39,406 nucleotides of DNA from Thraustochytrium sp. TN22. Its lineage: Eukaryota; Sar; Bigyra; Thraustochytrida; Thraustochytriidae. The notes under the pieces were generated by a model. The model ran no database searches and was not told the DNA's origin. It saw nothing but the letters and a program-made list of their open reading frames with translations. How positions within the stretch are numbered: the first letter of the stretch is position 1; the number at the start of each line of letters is the position of its first letter. The position numbers and the translations under genes are program-made. The stretch spans positions 1-39,406 of the forward strand of contig JABLUY010000297.1 in the NCBI GenBank assembly GCA_013306675.1. Direction: 5' to 3'. Positions 27,350 to 36,781 of the stretch are shown here, one piece after another.

Positions 27350-29425
27350 ATGAGCGCCAAGAGGACGACGGCCGGTGGCGCCGGCGACGGCGAGGAGGAG
27401 CTCTCGCGCGATGCCTTCGTGGCGCTCCTGGTGCAGGAGCTGCGCGCCAACGAGGCGGCGGAGCGCAAGGTCGCCGGCGACGCGCACCCCTCGCAGGCAG
27501 TGAACGCGTCGTCGCAAGCAGCGGCGGCAGTGGCGGCAGGTACGGCGCGTAGGGAGCACGACGCCAAGGCCGCCTTCCGTGAGCTGTCCTTCGACTTCCC
27601 GCTGGTAAGCGAGGCGGCGCTCGGCGCGCTCGCAGAACTGCTGCAAGCGCAGGCCAAGGAGACGTCGCCCAAGGCTGGCCCGGACTGGCTCTGGATGTGC
27701 CCCGAGGTTGCCGAAGGCGTGCGCTACTCCCTCTTCGACCGCGACCCGGCGCAGACTTCCGACGCGGCTCGTGACGCGCTGCAGCGCATCTATGTGCACC
27801 TCAAGCTGCGTCTCCTCGAGCGCGTGCTCGCACAGGACACGCCCGCGCGCGAGCGCCGCCGACTCCTGCTCGGGCCGGCCGCCTCAGACGCCGCCGTCAC
27901 CGCCTCCACCGACAACAACATCCCTGCCAAGGCGCAGGTCCGCCTGGCCACGGAGCTGCGCGCGCTGGCGTACCAACCGCTAAGCGGCCTCTCGCCCGAG
28001 GCTTGGGAGGACCTCTTCGTGACCGCGTCGCTCTTTCGTATTCTGAGGTCCGTGCTGCGCCTGCGCGGCCCCGTTGCCGCCTCGTTCTTCGCCGCCCCAG
28101 AAGACACAAAGAGCGCCGCCGAAATGGGCGGCACAGCGGCGGCCGCGGCGGCGGCGGCGGCGGCGGGTGCGGGAGAAGAGGAGACGGAGGCCTGGGTGGC
28201 CGACGTCCAGGCGGCCTGGCCGCAGTTCCTGCTCATCCTCCGTGACCGGCTCACGGACCGGCCGCAGGCGATGCGAGACGTTTTGCCCGCGCTCCTCGAT
28301 ATGGCCGACCTCTGCCACGCACACTGCCTCAACATGGAGACGGACGCGGCTCGCGCTGACTCAGCCGCCTCGCTCGGCGTGCATGCCAACCCGGTCGTGA
28401 TGGGCGTGCTCAAGACCCTGGCCTCGACCGACGCTCTCGAGGCGGCCTCGCTGCAGGACAAGGCCATGCTTTGGGAGGCACTGCACCAGCGCGTGATCCC
28501 GCACGCTGTCACGCTGCTCCAAGACGCGCTCAGCCGACCCGACGAAGAGGCCGCCGCCGCGCGCGAGCAAGCCCGCGGCCTCCTCCAAGTGCTCGAGTTC
28601 TTCGGCGCGGGTGACCCGCGGCGGGGCGTCTTTGGCGCCCCCAAGGCCACGGCTGCGCTCCACAAGGCCGGCGTCCCTCGCGCCGCGGCTGCCGCCTGGG
28701 CCAAGGGCCGCCTCGGCGCCGGCGGCGTCGACGACCCGCTCGGCTCCTTTTTGCTGGCCAGCGCCCTGCGCTCGCCAGACGTCCTCACCTACGTCCTGCA
28801 GGTTCCCGGCTTTTGCGCCACCCTCGGGGGCGACGCGCTCGATCACACGCACGGCCATGCACGCCGCCTCGTGTGGGCGCTTCTGATCACCGCTCACCGC
28901 GACGCGGCGCTCGCGGGCCGCGCCGCCTTCGACGCCAAGGCCGTCCAGGCAGGCGCCGTCTGGCCCAACTCGCAAGCCGCCTTTGAGGACTTCGCTCGGG
29001 ACGCCCTCGCGCGGCTACCGGACGACCCGGTCGCCACGCCTAGCCTCAAGCGCATCGCGGCTGTCATCGACGCGCTCGACGCCGACCCGGCGCTCGTGCG
29101 CATGGTCCGCGAGGGCCCGCTCTTCGATGACCTCGTGCGGGCCATGCAGCTCATCTCGCGCGACCTCCGTCGCGTGCCGGCCCACCCGACCGAATCACTT
29201 GCCTCGGTGCCCTGCTCTCCGGCGACAGAGACCAGTTCCGACAGCGGCGACCAGGCTGTTGCCTGCACCAAGGAGGACGCTTCCGCCTCGTTCGAGCTCC
29301 CACAGGCCGAGGAAGTTGAGGACAAGGAGGCCGCCGCCCTTCACGCCGACAGCGTCGCGCGCGTGCGCCTGCTCGTCAAGCGCTTCCTCTGCAAGCTCCA
29401 GGGCGCCCCGGCCAAGGCCGACTAG
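27350..29425 (+). CDS. Unrecognised 691-residue alpha-helical protein
   Basis: I do not recognise a family. The protein is almost entirely predicted helix, with regularly spaced Leu/Ala-rich segments that suggest an ARM/HEAT-like solenoid (about 75-600). Examples are PDWLWMCPEVAEGVRYSLF near 107-125 and AWPQFLLILRDRL near 288-300. An Ala tract (about 262-272) interrupts it. The C-terminus is a Ser/Glu-rich linker (about 610-660) and a short basic helix RVRLLVKRFLCKLQ. No signal peptide or membrane helix is seen. Its balanced composition and conserved-looking aromatic pattern argue for a real gene. The start ATG has a weak context (C at -3). The last codons and stop are tandemly duplicated just downstream. 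Confidence 0.72.
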   Translation: MSAKRTTAGGAGDGEEELSRDAFVALLVQELRANEAAERKVAGDAHPSQAVNASSQAAAAVAAGTARREHDAKAAFRELSFDFPLVSEAALGALAELLQAQAKETSPKAGPDWLWMCPEVAEGVRYSLFDRDPAQTSDAARDALQRIYVHLKLRLLERVLAQDTPARERRRLLLGPAASDAAVTASTDNNIPAKAQVRLATELRALAYQPLSGLSPEAWEDLFVTASLFRILRSVLRLRGPVAASFFAAPEDTKSAAEMGGTAAAAAAAAAAGAGEEETEAWVADVQAAWPQFLLILRDRLTDRPQAMRDVLPALLDMADLCHAHCLNMETDAARADSAASLGVHANPVVMGVLKTLASTDALEAASLQDKAMLWEALHQRVIPHAVTLLQDALSRPDEEAAAAREQARGLLQVLEFFGAGDPRRGVFGAPKATAALHKAGVPRAAAAAWAKGRLGAGGVDDPLGSFLLASALRSPDVLTYVLQVPGFCATLGGDALDHTHGHARRLVWALLITAHRDAALAGRAAFDAKAVQAGAVWPNSQAAFEDFARDALARLPDDPVATPSLKRIAAVIDALDADPALVRMVREGPLFDDLVRAMQLISRDLRRVPAHPTESLASVPCSPATETSSDSGDQAVACTKEDASASFELPQAEEVEDKEAAALHADSVARVRLLVKRFLCKLQGAPAKAD

Positions 29426-29537
29426 TCGAGGCGGCTCCACTGCGAGCGGCCTCTTCCAAACTGCAAGCTCCAGGGCGCCCCGGCGAAGGCCGACTAGGCT
29501 AGTCGAGGCGGCTCCACCGCGAGCGGCCTCTTCCAAG
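29389..29537. repeat. 72-bp tandem duplication across a stop codon and 3' UTR
   Basis: Copy 1 begins at 29389 and copy 2 at 29461, both opening ctgcaagctccagggcgccc. Copy 2 has a small insertion (GCTAG) after its stop. Each copy encodes CKLQGAPAKAD followed by a TAG stop and about 35 bases of 3' flank. Only the first is in frame with the helical orphan gene. Confidence 0.93.
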
Positions 29538-30382
29538 CCGCGTCCCGCTGTGATCGACCGCAAGCCTGAGCGCCCGCTTACTCCACTAACTAACTGCGCA
29601 AGTTAGTACCACCAACGGCCGCGCCACGGGTCGGCCGGGACACGACTTCGAAGAACCTGTGACACGCCGTGGCGATACAGAGCCAGCCCGTGCCGGCCCG
29701 AGCCGCCGGGCCATGCGCCCATCAGCCTCATGCGACCTCTCACGCGTGCTCATGCAAGCTCATGCAAGCTCATGCTCCGAGTCTTGCGTGCTCTGGCGCG
29801 CCCAACGGGTCGTCCCAGCCCAGAGAACGGTGTGCGCCGCGTACCGGGTCCCCGCCAACCGCCATCGCACCGCGGCGGCGCAGACAGAGACAGACTCACC
29901 ATCACTGTCAGAGAGTGCTTCTGCGCGACGGGCGGCCCGGCTCCTGCGGCGGGCAAACAGCAATCGTGCATCGCCTCGCGCCCGCGCGCAGACGGCCAAG
30001 CAGACTGCAGCGCCCCGGCTGATTTGGTCGCCCCTTGGGCAGCCACCGCGCGGCCGACGCTGGGGAGCGGAGGCGGCGGGGGCAGGCGCATTCGCGCGTT
30101 GGCGGCACGCACGGCCAGCGACGAGCGGCGGCCAGCCAGCAGGAGCGGGTGCGACCGGGTCGCGGGCGAGGGACAGACGAGGTGCTACTGCTTTGCTCGC
30201 CTGTCTGCTTGCCTGCCTGGGGTTCTTACGTGCAAGCTTGTGTGTGGGCAAAGCTTGCTTGCGTGCGTACAAGCTTGCGTGCGTGCAAGCTTGCGTGCGC
30301 GCGCGCTGTGTAAAAGGTTTGGGTCTCTCGTGGACTCCACGCGGCTCGTGAAGGCTCGAAACACCTCGACGACCTCTCCGTC
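29538..30382. other. Spacer upstream of the myristoylated-protein gene
   Basis: No supported gene. It contains a short GCTCATGCAA repeat (three copies near 29748-29773) and, at 30230-30303, an AAGCTTGCGTGCG-type repeat in the leader of the next gene. Confidence 0.5.
30230..30303. repeat. 16-20-bp AAGCTTGCGTGCG tandem repeat in leader
   Basis: Four imperfect copies centred on AAGCTTGCGTGCG, of somewhat variable length, 80-150 bases before the start codon at 30383. This probably lies in the promoter or 5' UTR. Confidence 0.8.
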
Positions 30383-31249
30383 ATGGGCTGCGTGAGCTCC
30401 AAGCGGGCCCCCGAGGCGGCCGCCACTGCGAACCAGCAGCCACCGGCCTCGCTGGACCCAGGTGTTGCGCAAGAGCACGCGGAGCAACAGGAGGCGGTCA
30501 AGGCCGAGAAGTCGGCCGATGCCGGCGACGCCAGCACCAAGTCCGAGGGGCCGGACGGGGTCAAGGCCGCGGACGGCCTCGATGAGGCTGCCGAGCCTGC
30601 TGCGCCCGAAGGCAACGTGTTGGCCACCGTAAGGGAGGAGCACAAGGACGATGCGACTGCGTCTCTGAGCGGTGACGAGCACCCATCGCCGTTAGCGCAG
30701 CCTGAGACAACCTCGGCCGCGTCCGACGAGGAAAACGACATCACGCCGACCACCGAAGACGAGGTGAACCTGAACGAGGTCGACACGGAGACCAAGGAAG
30801 ACCAGCTTGCGGCGGAGGATGAGCAGCAGCAGCAGCAGCAGTCAGAAGAGCGCGAGATCCTTGCGCGCGTCGCGGAGACTGCCATCGCCGAGCAGGTAGC
30901 GCGCTCGCAGCCCGAAACCATGTCAGTCAAGCAAAAGGCGGCGCTCTTCGCGAGCGGTAGGGCGTCGAACGCGGACGAGTCCGAGCGCTCGCTGGCGACC
31001 ATCACCAGTAGCTTCACTTCCGCCACCAACATGGGCGCCTCTCAGTCTGGCAAGAGTGTGCGCGACCTCGCAGCCAAGTACAGCAGCGGCGCTTCGCAGG
31101 CCTCCGCGACCTCCAGCGCGGCGGGCAGCGCACGCATGAAGGAGGTCAACTCCGTCACGAGCAGGCGCGCCTCTTCGGAGAAGATGAAGCACTTTTGGCA
31201 GACCAAGGAGGAGGTTGAAAAGATCGTCGTCAACCGCAAGGAGTTCTGA
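30383..31249 (+). CDS. Predicted N-myristoylated and palmitoylated, disordered acidic protein
   Basis: A 288-residue protein beginning MGCVSSK. Gly2 with Ser6 is a textbook N-myristoylation signal, and Cys3 next to it is the usual palmitoylation site, so plasma-membrane or endomembrane inner-leaflet anchoring is expected. Residues about 10-160 are Ala/Glu/Asp/Gln-rich and probably disordered, with a QQQQQQ run near 148-153. The C-terminal 110 residues are more conserved-looking, with SVKQKAALFASG (about 182-193), Ser-rich linkers and the helical end KMKHFWQTKEEVEKIVVNRKEF at 267-288. No catalytic domain is present. It may act as a membrane-tethered adaptor or cytoskeleton linker; this is inference. 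The start is unambiguous because of the acylation motif. Confidence 0.8.
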   Translation: MGCVSSKRAPEAAATANQQPPASLDPGVAQEHAEQQEAVKAEKSADAGDASTKSEGPDGVKAADGLDEAAEPAAPEGNVLATVREEHKDDATASLSGDEHPSPLAQPETTSAASDEENDITPTTEDEVNLNEVDTETKEDQLAAEDEQQQQQQSEEREILARVAETAIAEQVARSQPETMSVKQKAALFASGRASNADESERSLATITSSFTSATNMGASQSGKSVRDLAAKYSSGASQASATSSAAGSARMKEVNSVTSRRASSEKMKHFWQTKEEVEKIVVNRKEF

Positions 31250-32006
31250 CCCTTGCACGCCGCGCGACGCCTCCGCGTCCCTGTATTCTCGGCTTGGCCA
31301 GCGGCTGCAGCCTCAGTTCTTGGGGCTTCGCGCAAGACTAGTCCTGCCTCCCGTGTCCCCCTCACACACAGTTCCCTCCCCTCCTTTCGAAATCTAAAAT
31401 CAGGCATCTTTTGACCACGACTGACTGTGGGCGACGCGCCCGAATTCAACTTGGGCGAGGCCGAATCTACACGTCAACTCGTGCTTCGAAATATCCTCGC
31501 CGAGTATCGCGGGCGAACGAGCGACTTTCGTTGCTCCTCTCTCTCCGTCCCTTCGTGTAGCAAACTAGCCGAAAGAAAAAAGATGACCAGGCTCCTGGCC
31601 TCGTCGTCCTCTACGCCTCGTCTCTGTGTGTGTATCCATGTGTGTCCGTGCCTCTGAGGTTTCCGCGCGGGGAGTGAGGTCTTCGTGCTCTTCTTCGTGC
31701 GCGTCACCATTTCGTGCTCCAGCGAGGTAAGACCATCGCTCGTGGTGGTGTAGGTGCTGATACTGGTGCTGGAGCTCGAGTATGTGTTCTTGTTCTTCTT
31801 CGTACTTGTGCTCGTGCTCGTTCTGCCAGTGAGGATGCTTATGCTGCTAATGCTGCTCGTACGTGTGCTGGTTCTGGTGCTCGTCGTCGTGCTTGTGCTG
31901 GTGTTCGTGCTCGTGCTCGTGCTCGTCCCAGCAGAGCAAACCTCGAAGCGCGTGGCCCGCGCGGCGGCGGCGGCGGCGGCGCACGGGCGACGGGCGGGCG
32001 GGCGGG
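31250..32006. other. Spacer containing a long GTGCTC-type repeat
   Basis: The first 500 bases have average or lower GC with no gene. About 31740-31933 is an imperfect hexanucleotide array (gtgctc/gtgctg/gttctg variants). Its open frames are simple Leu/Val or Cys/Ser strings and are not credible proteins. The array ends about 70 bases before the start codon of the next gene. Confidence 0.65.
31740..31933. repeat. Degenerate GTGCTC hexanucleotide array
   Basis: About 30 degenerate hexamers, pyrimidine/G-alternating, in the promoter or leader of the small coiled-coil gene. Copies differ at one or two positions, so it appears older than the other microsatellites here. Confidence 0.8.
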
Positions 32007-32363
32007 ATGGCGATGGCGGGCGCGTCGCAGGCGGAGCTGGAGCAGCACCGCGTGCGCGCGCTGGCTGCGCTGCGCGAATACGACGGCGCCGAGGAGCTGG
32101 ATCGCGCGAGCGCGAGCGCCGTGGAGGCGGCGGGCGAGCTGGCGCGCGGTCTCGTGGGCGAGGCGGGCGCCGATTGCGTGCGCGTGGCGGCGGCCGGCGA
32201 AAAGCACCAGGTCCGCGCCGATGCCAAGGTGCAGGCGATGGAAGCAAAGTACTTTCACATGCTGCAGCGCGCCGAGGAGACGCGCCGCCGCGTTGCGACG
32301 CTGGCCGCAACGCGGCAGCAGTTGGCAGCCTGCCTGCGCGAGCTTCCGCGAGGTCAGGAGTGA
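32007..32363 (+). CDS. Small coiled-coil protein, unrecognised
   Basis: A 118-residue protein, nearly all helix. Heptad-like Ala/Leu patterns at about 9-55 and 68-112 suggest a two-helix coiled coil. Size and shape recall small subunits of BLOC-1/BORC-type or prefoldin-type complexes, but no diagnostic motif is visible. The ATG at 32007 begins MAMAGAS, with MAG as a second choice; upstream in-frame sequence is repeat-derived Cys/Ser/Arg. The last codon overlaps a splice-donor-like GTGAGTAT, so a 3' intron and a longer C-terminus cannot be excluded, although no convincing downstream exon was found. Confidence 0.55.
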   Translation: MAMAGASQAELEQHRVRALAALREYDGAEELDRASASAVEAAGELARGLVGEAGADCVRVAAAGEKHQVRADAKVQAMEAKYFHMLQRAEETRRRVATLAATRQQLAACLRELPRGQE

Positions 32364-32764
32364 GTATACTCGTTGAGAAGCAAAGTGGCCTCCCTCATGG
32401 AGCAATCCCAGTCGCTCCTTTTGCTTCTGCGCCTGCCGCTGCTACCCGCCTTCGAGAGGATCTAACGCCGGCACCGGGACCTACTGTTTTCGCACAATTT
32501 CATGCGAAACACTCTGCCTGTCCAGGTTTTGTACATCATGCTTCACATCTCGGACCCGTGGCTCGCATCCATGGATTGCGTGAAGCCTCGCCTCGAGACC
32601 CTTCCATCGGGTGTGATGCAGCGTCCGGGGCACACTCACGGGCGCGCGAAGCAATGCACGACGGTCACCTCCCTGCCGCGCTTCTGCGGAGGGGGCGCTC
32701 CGACGGAGGAGTAGAGAGAAGGACTGGCACGACGAAAGATGTACATTGTGTGTTGCGATGCTCA
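32364..32764. other. Convergent 3' spacer
   Basis: About 400 bases between two convergent genes, with near-average to lower GC. No gene or repeat is recognised; it presumably holds both 3' UTRs. Confidence 0.5.
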
Positions 32765-35700
32765 TTACGTGTTGCCGGAATACATATGCACAAGGACAAA
32801 GCGGACCTTCGCGCAGTAGTCTGCGCGGTCCGGGCGCTTATTGTCGTGGTACCCGATGAGGTAAATGGTGGAGTGTTGCGGCCGCTGCGACTGCCAGACG
32901 TACCAGCCGCTGTTGGCGTCCTTGTCCATGGCGCGGCGTGGCTCGACGAAGCTTTCAGGGCGCAACTTGAAGGTCTGGACATCTACCGAGAGTGAACCGT
33001 CACTCTGCGCAGACGGCAGCTGTGCGCGGAACTTGACCTGCAGCTTGCCGTGCTTGTCCTCCGAGAGCAGCGGAAAGGCCTTGTTGGTGGTGGTCGGAAA
33101 GCAGAGGCGATCCGTCATGAAGTTGGCAATCTCGTTGCCGAAGATCTTGCTCAGGTAGCTGCTCGTGGCGCGCAGGGTCTGCGACAGCGTCTTTGTCGCC
33201 TGCCCAGTCTGGCCCGCCGAGATGGCCAGAAAGTACTCGCCGGGGCGAGCAGGGATGGCTGTAAGTTTGCGTCTCGAGACGCCCCACGCCGTCCGATCGC
33301 CTTGCAACAAGTCCACCGAGTACACGTAAGGTGCGGCGTAGTGCAGAACGTCGGTCTTGGTGAGCGCGAGGCGATGGTCTGCCTGGGTGACGGGCGCGCT
33401 TGCCTTTTTGCTGGTGTTGACGTTGTTGGACGCGGCCCACACTGGATCGTCCTCCTGTATCACGTCATCATCGAGCGCGTTGGGTTCACGCTTCACCACC
33501 ACTTCTAAGTCGCTCTCGGAGCCGCTATCATCATCGTGACGGAGGACGGGGGCAGCGGCTGCGCCGGTGGCGCTGGCCTTGGCTGATTTATTCCGATTGA
33601 TGCCTGTCTTGGATCCGGCGTTGCCGTTGTCGTTGTCATTGTCATTGTCGTCGTCGTCGCTGCCCTTTTCGACGGGGACACGTGTGTCCTTGCGAGTGAC
33701 GACGATGGTCGTGGTGGACGACTTCGCCTCTTTGGCCACGGTTGCCTCACGAGAAAGGGAATGCCTGGACAACGACGAGGAGGACGAGGACGAGGTGGGC
33801 GCACTGACGAGGCGCTTAGAGCTGGATTGGGATGCAGGCTTGGGTTGCTTGGGCTGCCGCGGGCGCGGCGGCGGGGACTCGGGCCGCTGCGCATCGCGCG
33901 AGGCGAGCTCGTCCGCGAATTGCTCCATGGAGATCTGTAGGACGCCGACCTGCTTGTTGGCTTCCGAGGCCACCGCCTCGACGCGCTTCATCTCGGCGCG
34001 GACTGCTTCCAGCGGTGAAAGGTCTGCGGGCTCCAACGCCTTGGCGATCTTGGCCTGCATTGCAGGCAGAGCATCCTGCACCGCCTTGACGTCCTTCTTA
34101 ACGGTCGCAAGCTCCTTGTTCAACTTTCGAAGCTCGTCTTGCTCCGCGCTGCGCGCATCGTTGACTGAGCGCCGCACGTCGCGATACTGAACCTCGAACT
34201 CGCGCCGCAGCGCGAGCTCACGGTCCTTGGCAGCGGCCTTGAGACGTTCCTCGGCGGCCAGCGCCTCCTTTGCCACCACTTCGCGCACGTGATTGCCCGA
34301 GGCCGCCGCCTGGTGATGGTGCGGGTGTTGCGGGCCGTGGTGCCCGGCGTGCTGGCCGTTCTGCCAGCCCGTGCCGAGCGAGTGCGCCTGTTGGCGCACC
34401 ACGCCCTGGAGGTGATCCACTTGCAAGCGCTGCTGCACGCTCGCCTCGGCCTCGACTCTCCGCGCGGATTGTTCGCGAAGTAGCGCCTTGGCAAGGTCCT
34501 CCCGCTCTTGGATCAGCCGCTTGTTGTCGGAATGCAGATCCTTGGCCTCGCGTTCCAGCTCCTGAACCCGAGTTCTGAGATCCTCGGTGCTCGCCTGAAC
34601 GACCGCGAGCACTCGGTTCACCTCGACGCGCCACGTGTCCTCCGGGCCAACTGCGGCGCTCAAAGTCAAATCTGTCGCCGCGCCAGGCGCCGCATCCTGC
34701 ACGCCTCCGGAAGCGGGCTCCACTGCGCCTGCGGGAGGCGTTGGGTTTCGGGCAGAGTGGACCACGGGTGACACCGGGCCGTCAGCGAGCGGCTGCTCAG
34801 CCGACGACATCGCCTTCACTGGATCTGTCTTGGCAGCAGTCTTGGCAGCTGACGCGGCGCTGTCGCTGCGCCGCAGAGATTGCGCATGGCTCGACAAGTC
34901 CGGGGTCCTTGACCGGGACCCACTGCGTCGCCGCAAGGGCGACCGCGAGCGCCGCCGCAAGGGCGACCGCGAGCGCCGCCGCAAGGGCGACCGCGAGCGG
35001 CCCCGGGAACGGCCACGGGATCTTGAGTCTTCACGGCGCCGCCACCTTTCTTGTCTGCTGCTTCTTGGCGAACGGGACCGTGAGCGCGAGCGTGAGCGCG
35101 AGCGCGAGCGCGAGCGGGAACGGGACCTAGACCAGGACCGGTCACGAGACCGCCACGAACCGCGCCCGCGGAATGCACCTACGTCATGGGAACGCTCCCA
35201 CTTGCGTTCACGGCTCCAGGAGTGCGACCGCCCGATTCGTTGGTCCCGCGCGAGTCCGGGCGCATACGGCCCACCGCGCGGAGGGCGCAAGTTCGCGGGC
35301 GACGCCGCGACGTCCCACTTGTCGGACCGAGTGCTAGCCTCTCTTCGAGGAGCGGCAGAGCCCGCCGCTGCAGAAGAGCCCTGGCGAGCAAGGACCCGCG
35401 CGGATTCCGCCGAGTCAGGGGCACGACCCGACGAATGCGCGCGCGGGACTGGCGCCTGTTCGAACTTGCTCCCGGAGGGCTCTTCTTTCTTGCCAGGCTC
35501 GCTCGGAACCTCGGCCTCTCTCTTGGATTGGACCTCGGATTCCATCACGGTGGAACCCGCTGGCGTTCCGCCGGACGTCACCTCACCACCTGCGCTGCTG
35601 CTGCTGGGTTGAAGGGATTCCTCGTTGCTCGTCGTCCCCTTGACGGATGGAACGTCGACATAGAGGTCGCCGATAGCGCGGTCGTCTGGCGCGGCGCCCA

Positions 35701-36286
35701 AGGCGTCCGTGGACGAGCCGCTTGGGCCGTCCGAGGTCCTGCGGCCCTGCGCAGAGGATGGAGCGCTGCGCTCACTCAGGCCATCTGCATCGTCGAACTG
35801 GCCGTAGCTGCGCCTAGTGCGCGCCGTGGCATAGGTTGCGCTATGCTCGCTTCTCGCGTCGTTGTCCTCGTTGGAGTATCTGCCGCGACCCCTGCCGCGG
35901 CCGCTGCCCCTGCCCCGGCCGCGGCCCGAGTCACGTTCCTCAACCTGGCCCCGGCCCCTGCCCCGGCCTCGCCCGCTGCCCCTCCACTCACTGTTGCTTC
36001 CGTGTCGCGGGGAGTCCGTACTTGCGCGTCCTCCGCCGCGCCCTTGCCGTCCACCCCGCCCTCGCGTGCCTTGTCCTCCTCTCCCGCGCGGCTGGCCCCT
36101 GCCCCTGACGCTCGCGCCGTCGCTGCCGCGAGACCTCGTCTCGCTGTGGCTGCGCTTCCATGGCTTGCGCTGCTGCGGTAGCGCGTTCTCCTCGCCGTCG
36201 CCGTCCTCCTCGCGCGCGCGCTTGCCGCCCTGCCCTTGCCGCGCGCCGCGAGCGCCGCCCGAGCTGCCCTCCACGCGCTGCTCATG

Positions 36287-36330
<44 letters not shown>

Positions 36331-36346
36331 GCAGCGAGGAGTCCAT
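32765..36346 (-). CDS. RGG- and RS-rich coiled-coil protein, probable RNA-associated
   Basis: An 1193-residue protein of unrecognised family. A Gly run (7-19) is followed by an RGG/RG-rich segment (about 80-165), a Ser/Thr-rich linker and an RS domain with an unbroken RS dipeptide run (about 405-420) and three copies of RRRSRSPL (about 449-477). Two coiled-coil segments follow (about 565-650 and 695-767), then an acidic Asp/Asn run (about 890-905). The C-terminal domain of about 200 residues (993-1193) has globular composition and no membrane span. RGG and RS segments are typical of nuclear RNA-processing and condensate-forming proteins; the C-terminal domain is unknown to me. No RRM or KH domain is visible. 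The start ATG at 36346 precedes MDSSLPGG. Confidence 0.8.
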
Positions 36347-36377
36347 CCGCTCGCCGCGCCGCGCGGGGCCGCGCCGC

Positions 36378-36409
<32 letters not shown>

Positions 36410-36781
36410 CGCCGCCCGCCGCGCGGAGCCGCCGCGCCGCGCGAAGCCGCTCTGGTGGCGCGGGTGGTGGTGGTGGTGGTGGTGGTGGTGGTGGTGGTGG
36501 TTGGGCTGCGCGTGGCCGGGGTCGAGTCCGAGGTGGTCACCATATGGTCTGGCGGCAGTCAGACTGCCTGCGTCAGGACGGCGCTCGGCGGTCGGCCCTC
36601 GGCGCTCGGCGGTCGGCGATCGGCTCGCGCTCCCCGTGATTTCGCCGCATGCCGTCGCCAGAGCTGCTCGTCACCGAGGTCGCCGTGGACGACGCCGACG
36701 ACCGCGCGGCCCGTGCCGGCGGGACACTGGCTGTTGACGCCTGCGCGGACCGGCAGACACTGCAGTGGCGAGGGCTGCTGG
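36347..36781. other. GC-rich spacer with GGT repeat
   Basis: Promoter of the RGG/RS gene and 3' flank of the PARP-like gene, both on the minus strand. It contains GCC runs (36380-36410), a GGT trinucleotide run of about 13 copies (36463-36501) and ctcggcggtcgg-like short repeats (36585-36625). No gene is seen. Confidence 0.6.

Noticed and set aside
31754-32995. 413-codon plus-strand frame beginning with Leu/Val repeats
   Set aside because: The first part is a translated hexanucleotide repeat that mimics membrane helices. The rest crosses the small coiled-coil gene in the wrong frame and the 3' end of the RGG/RS gene.
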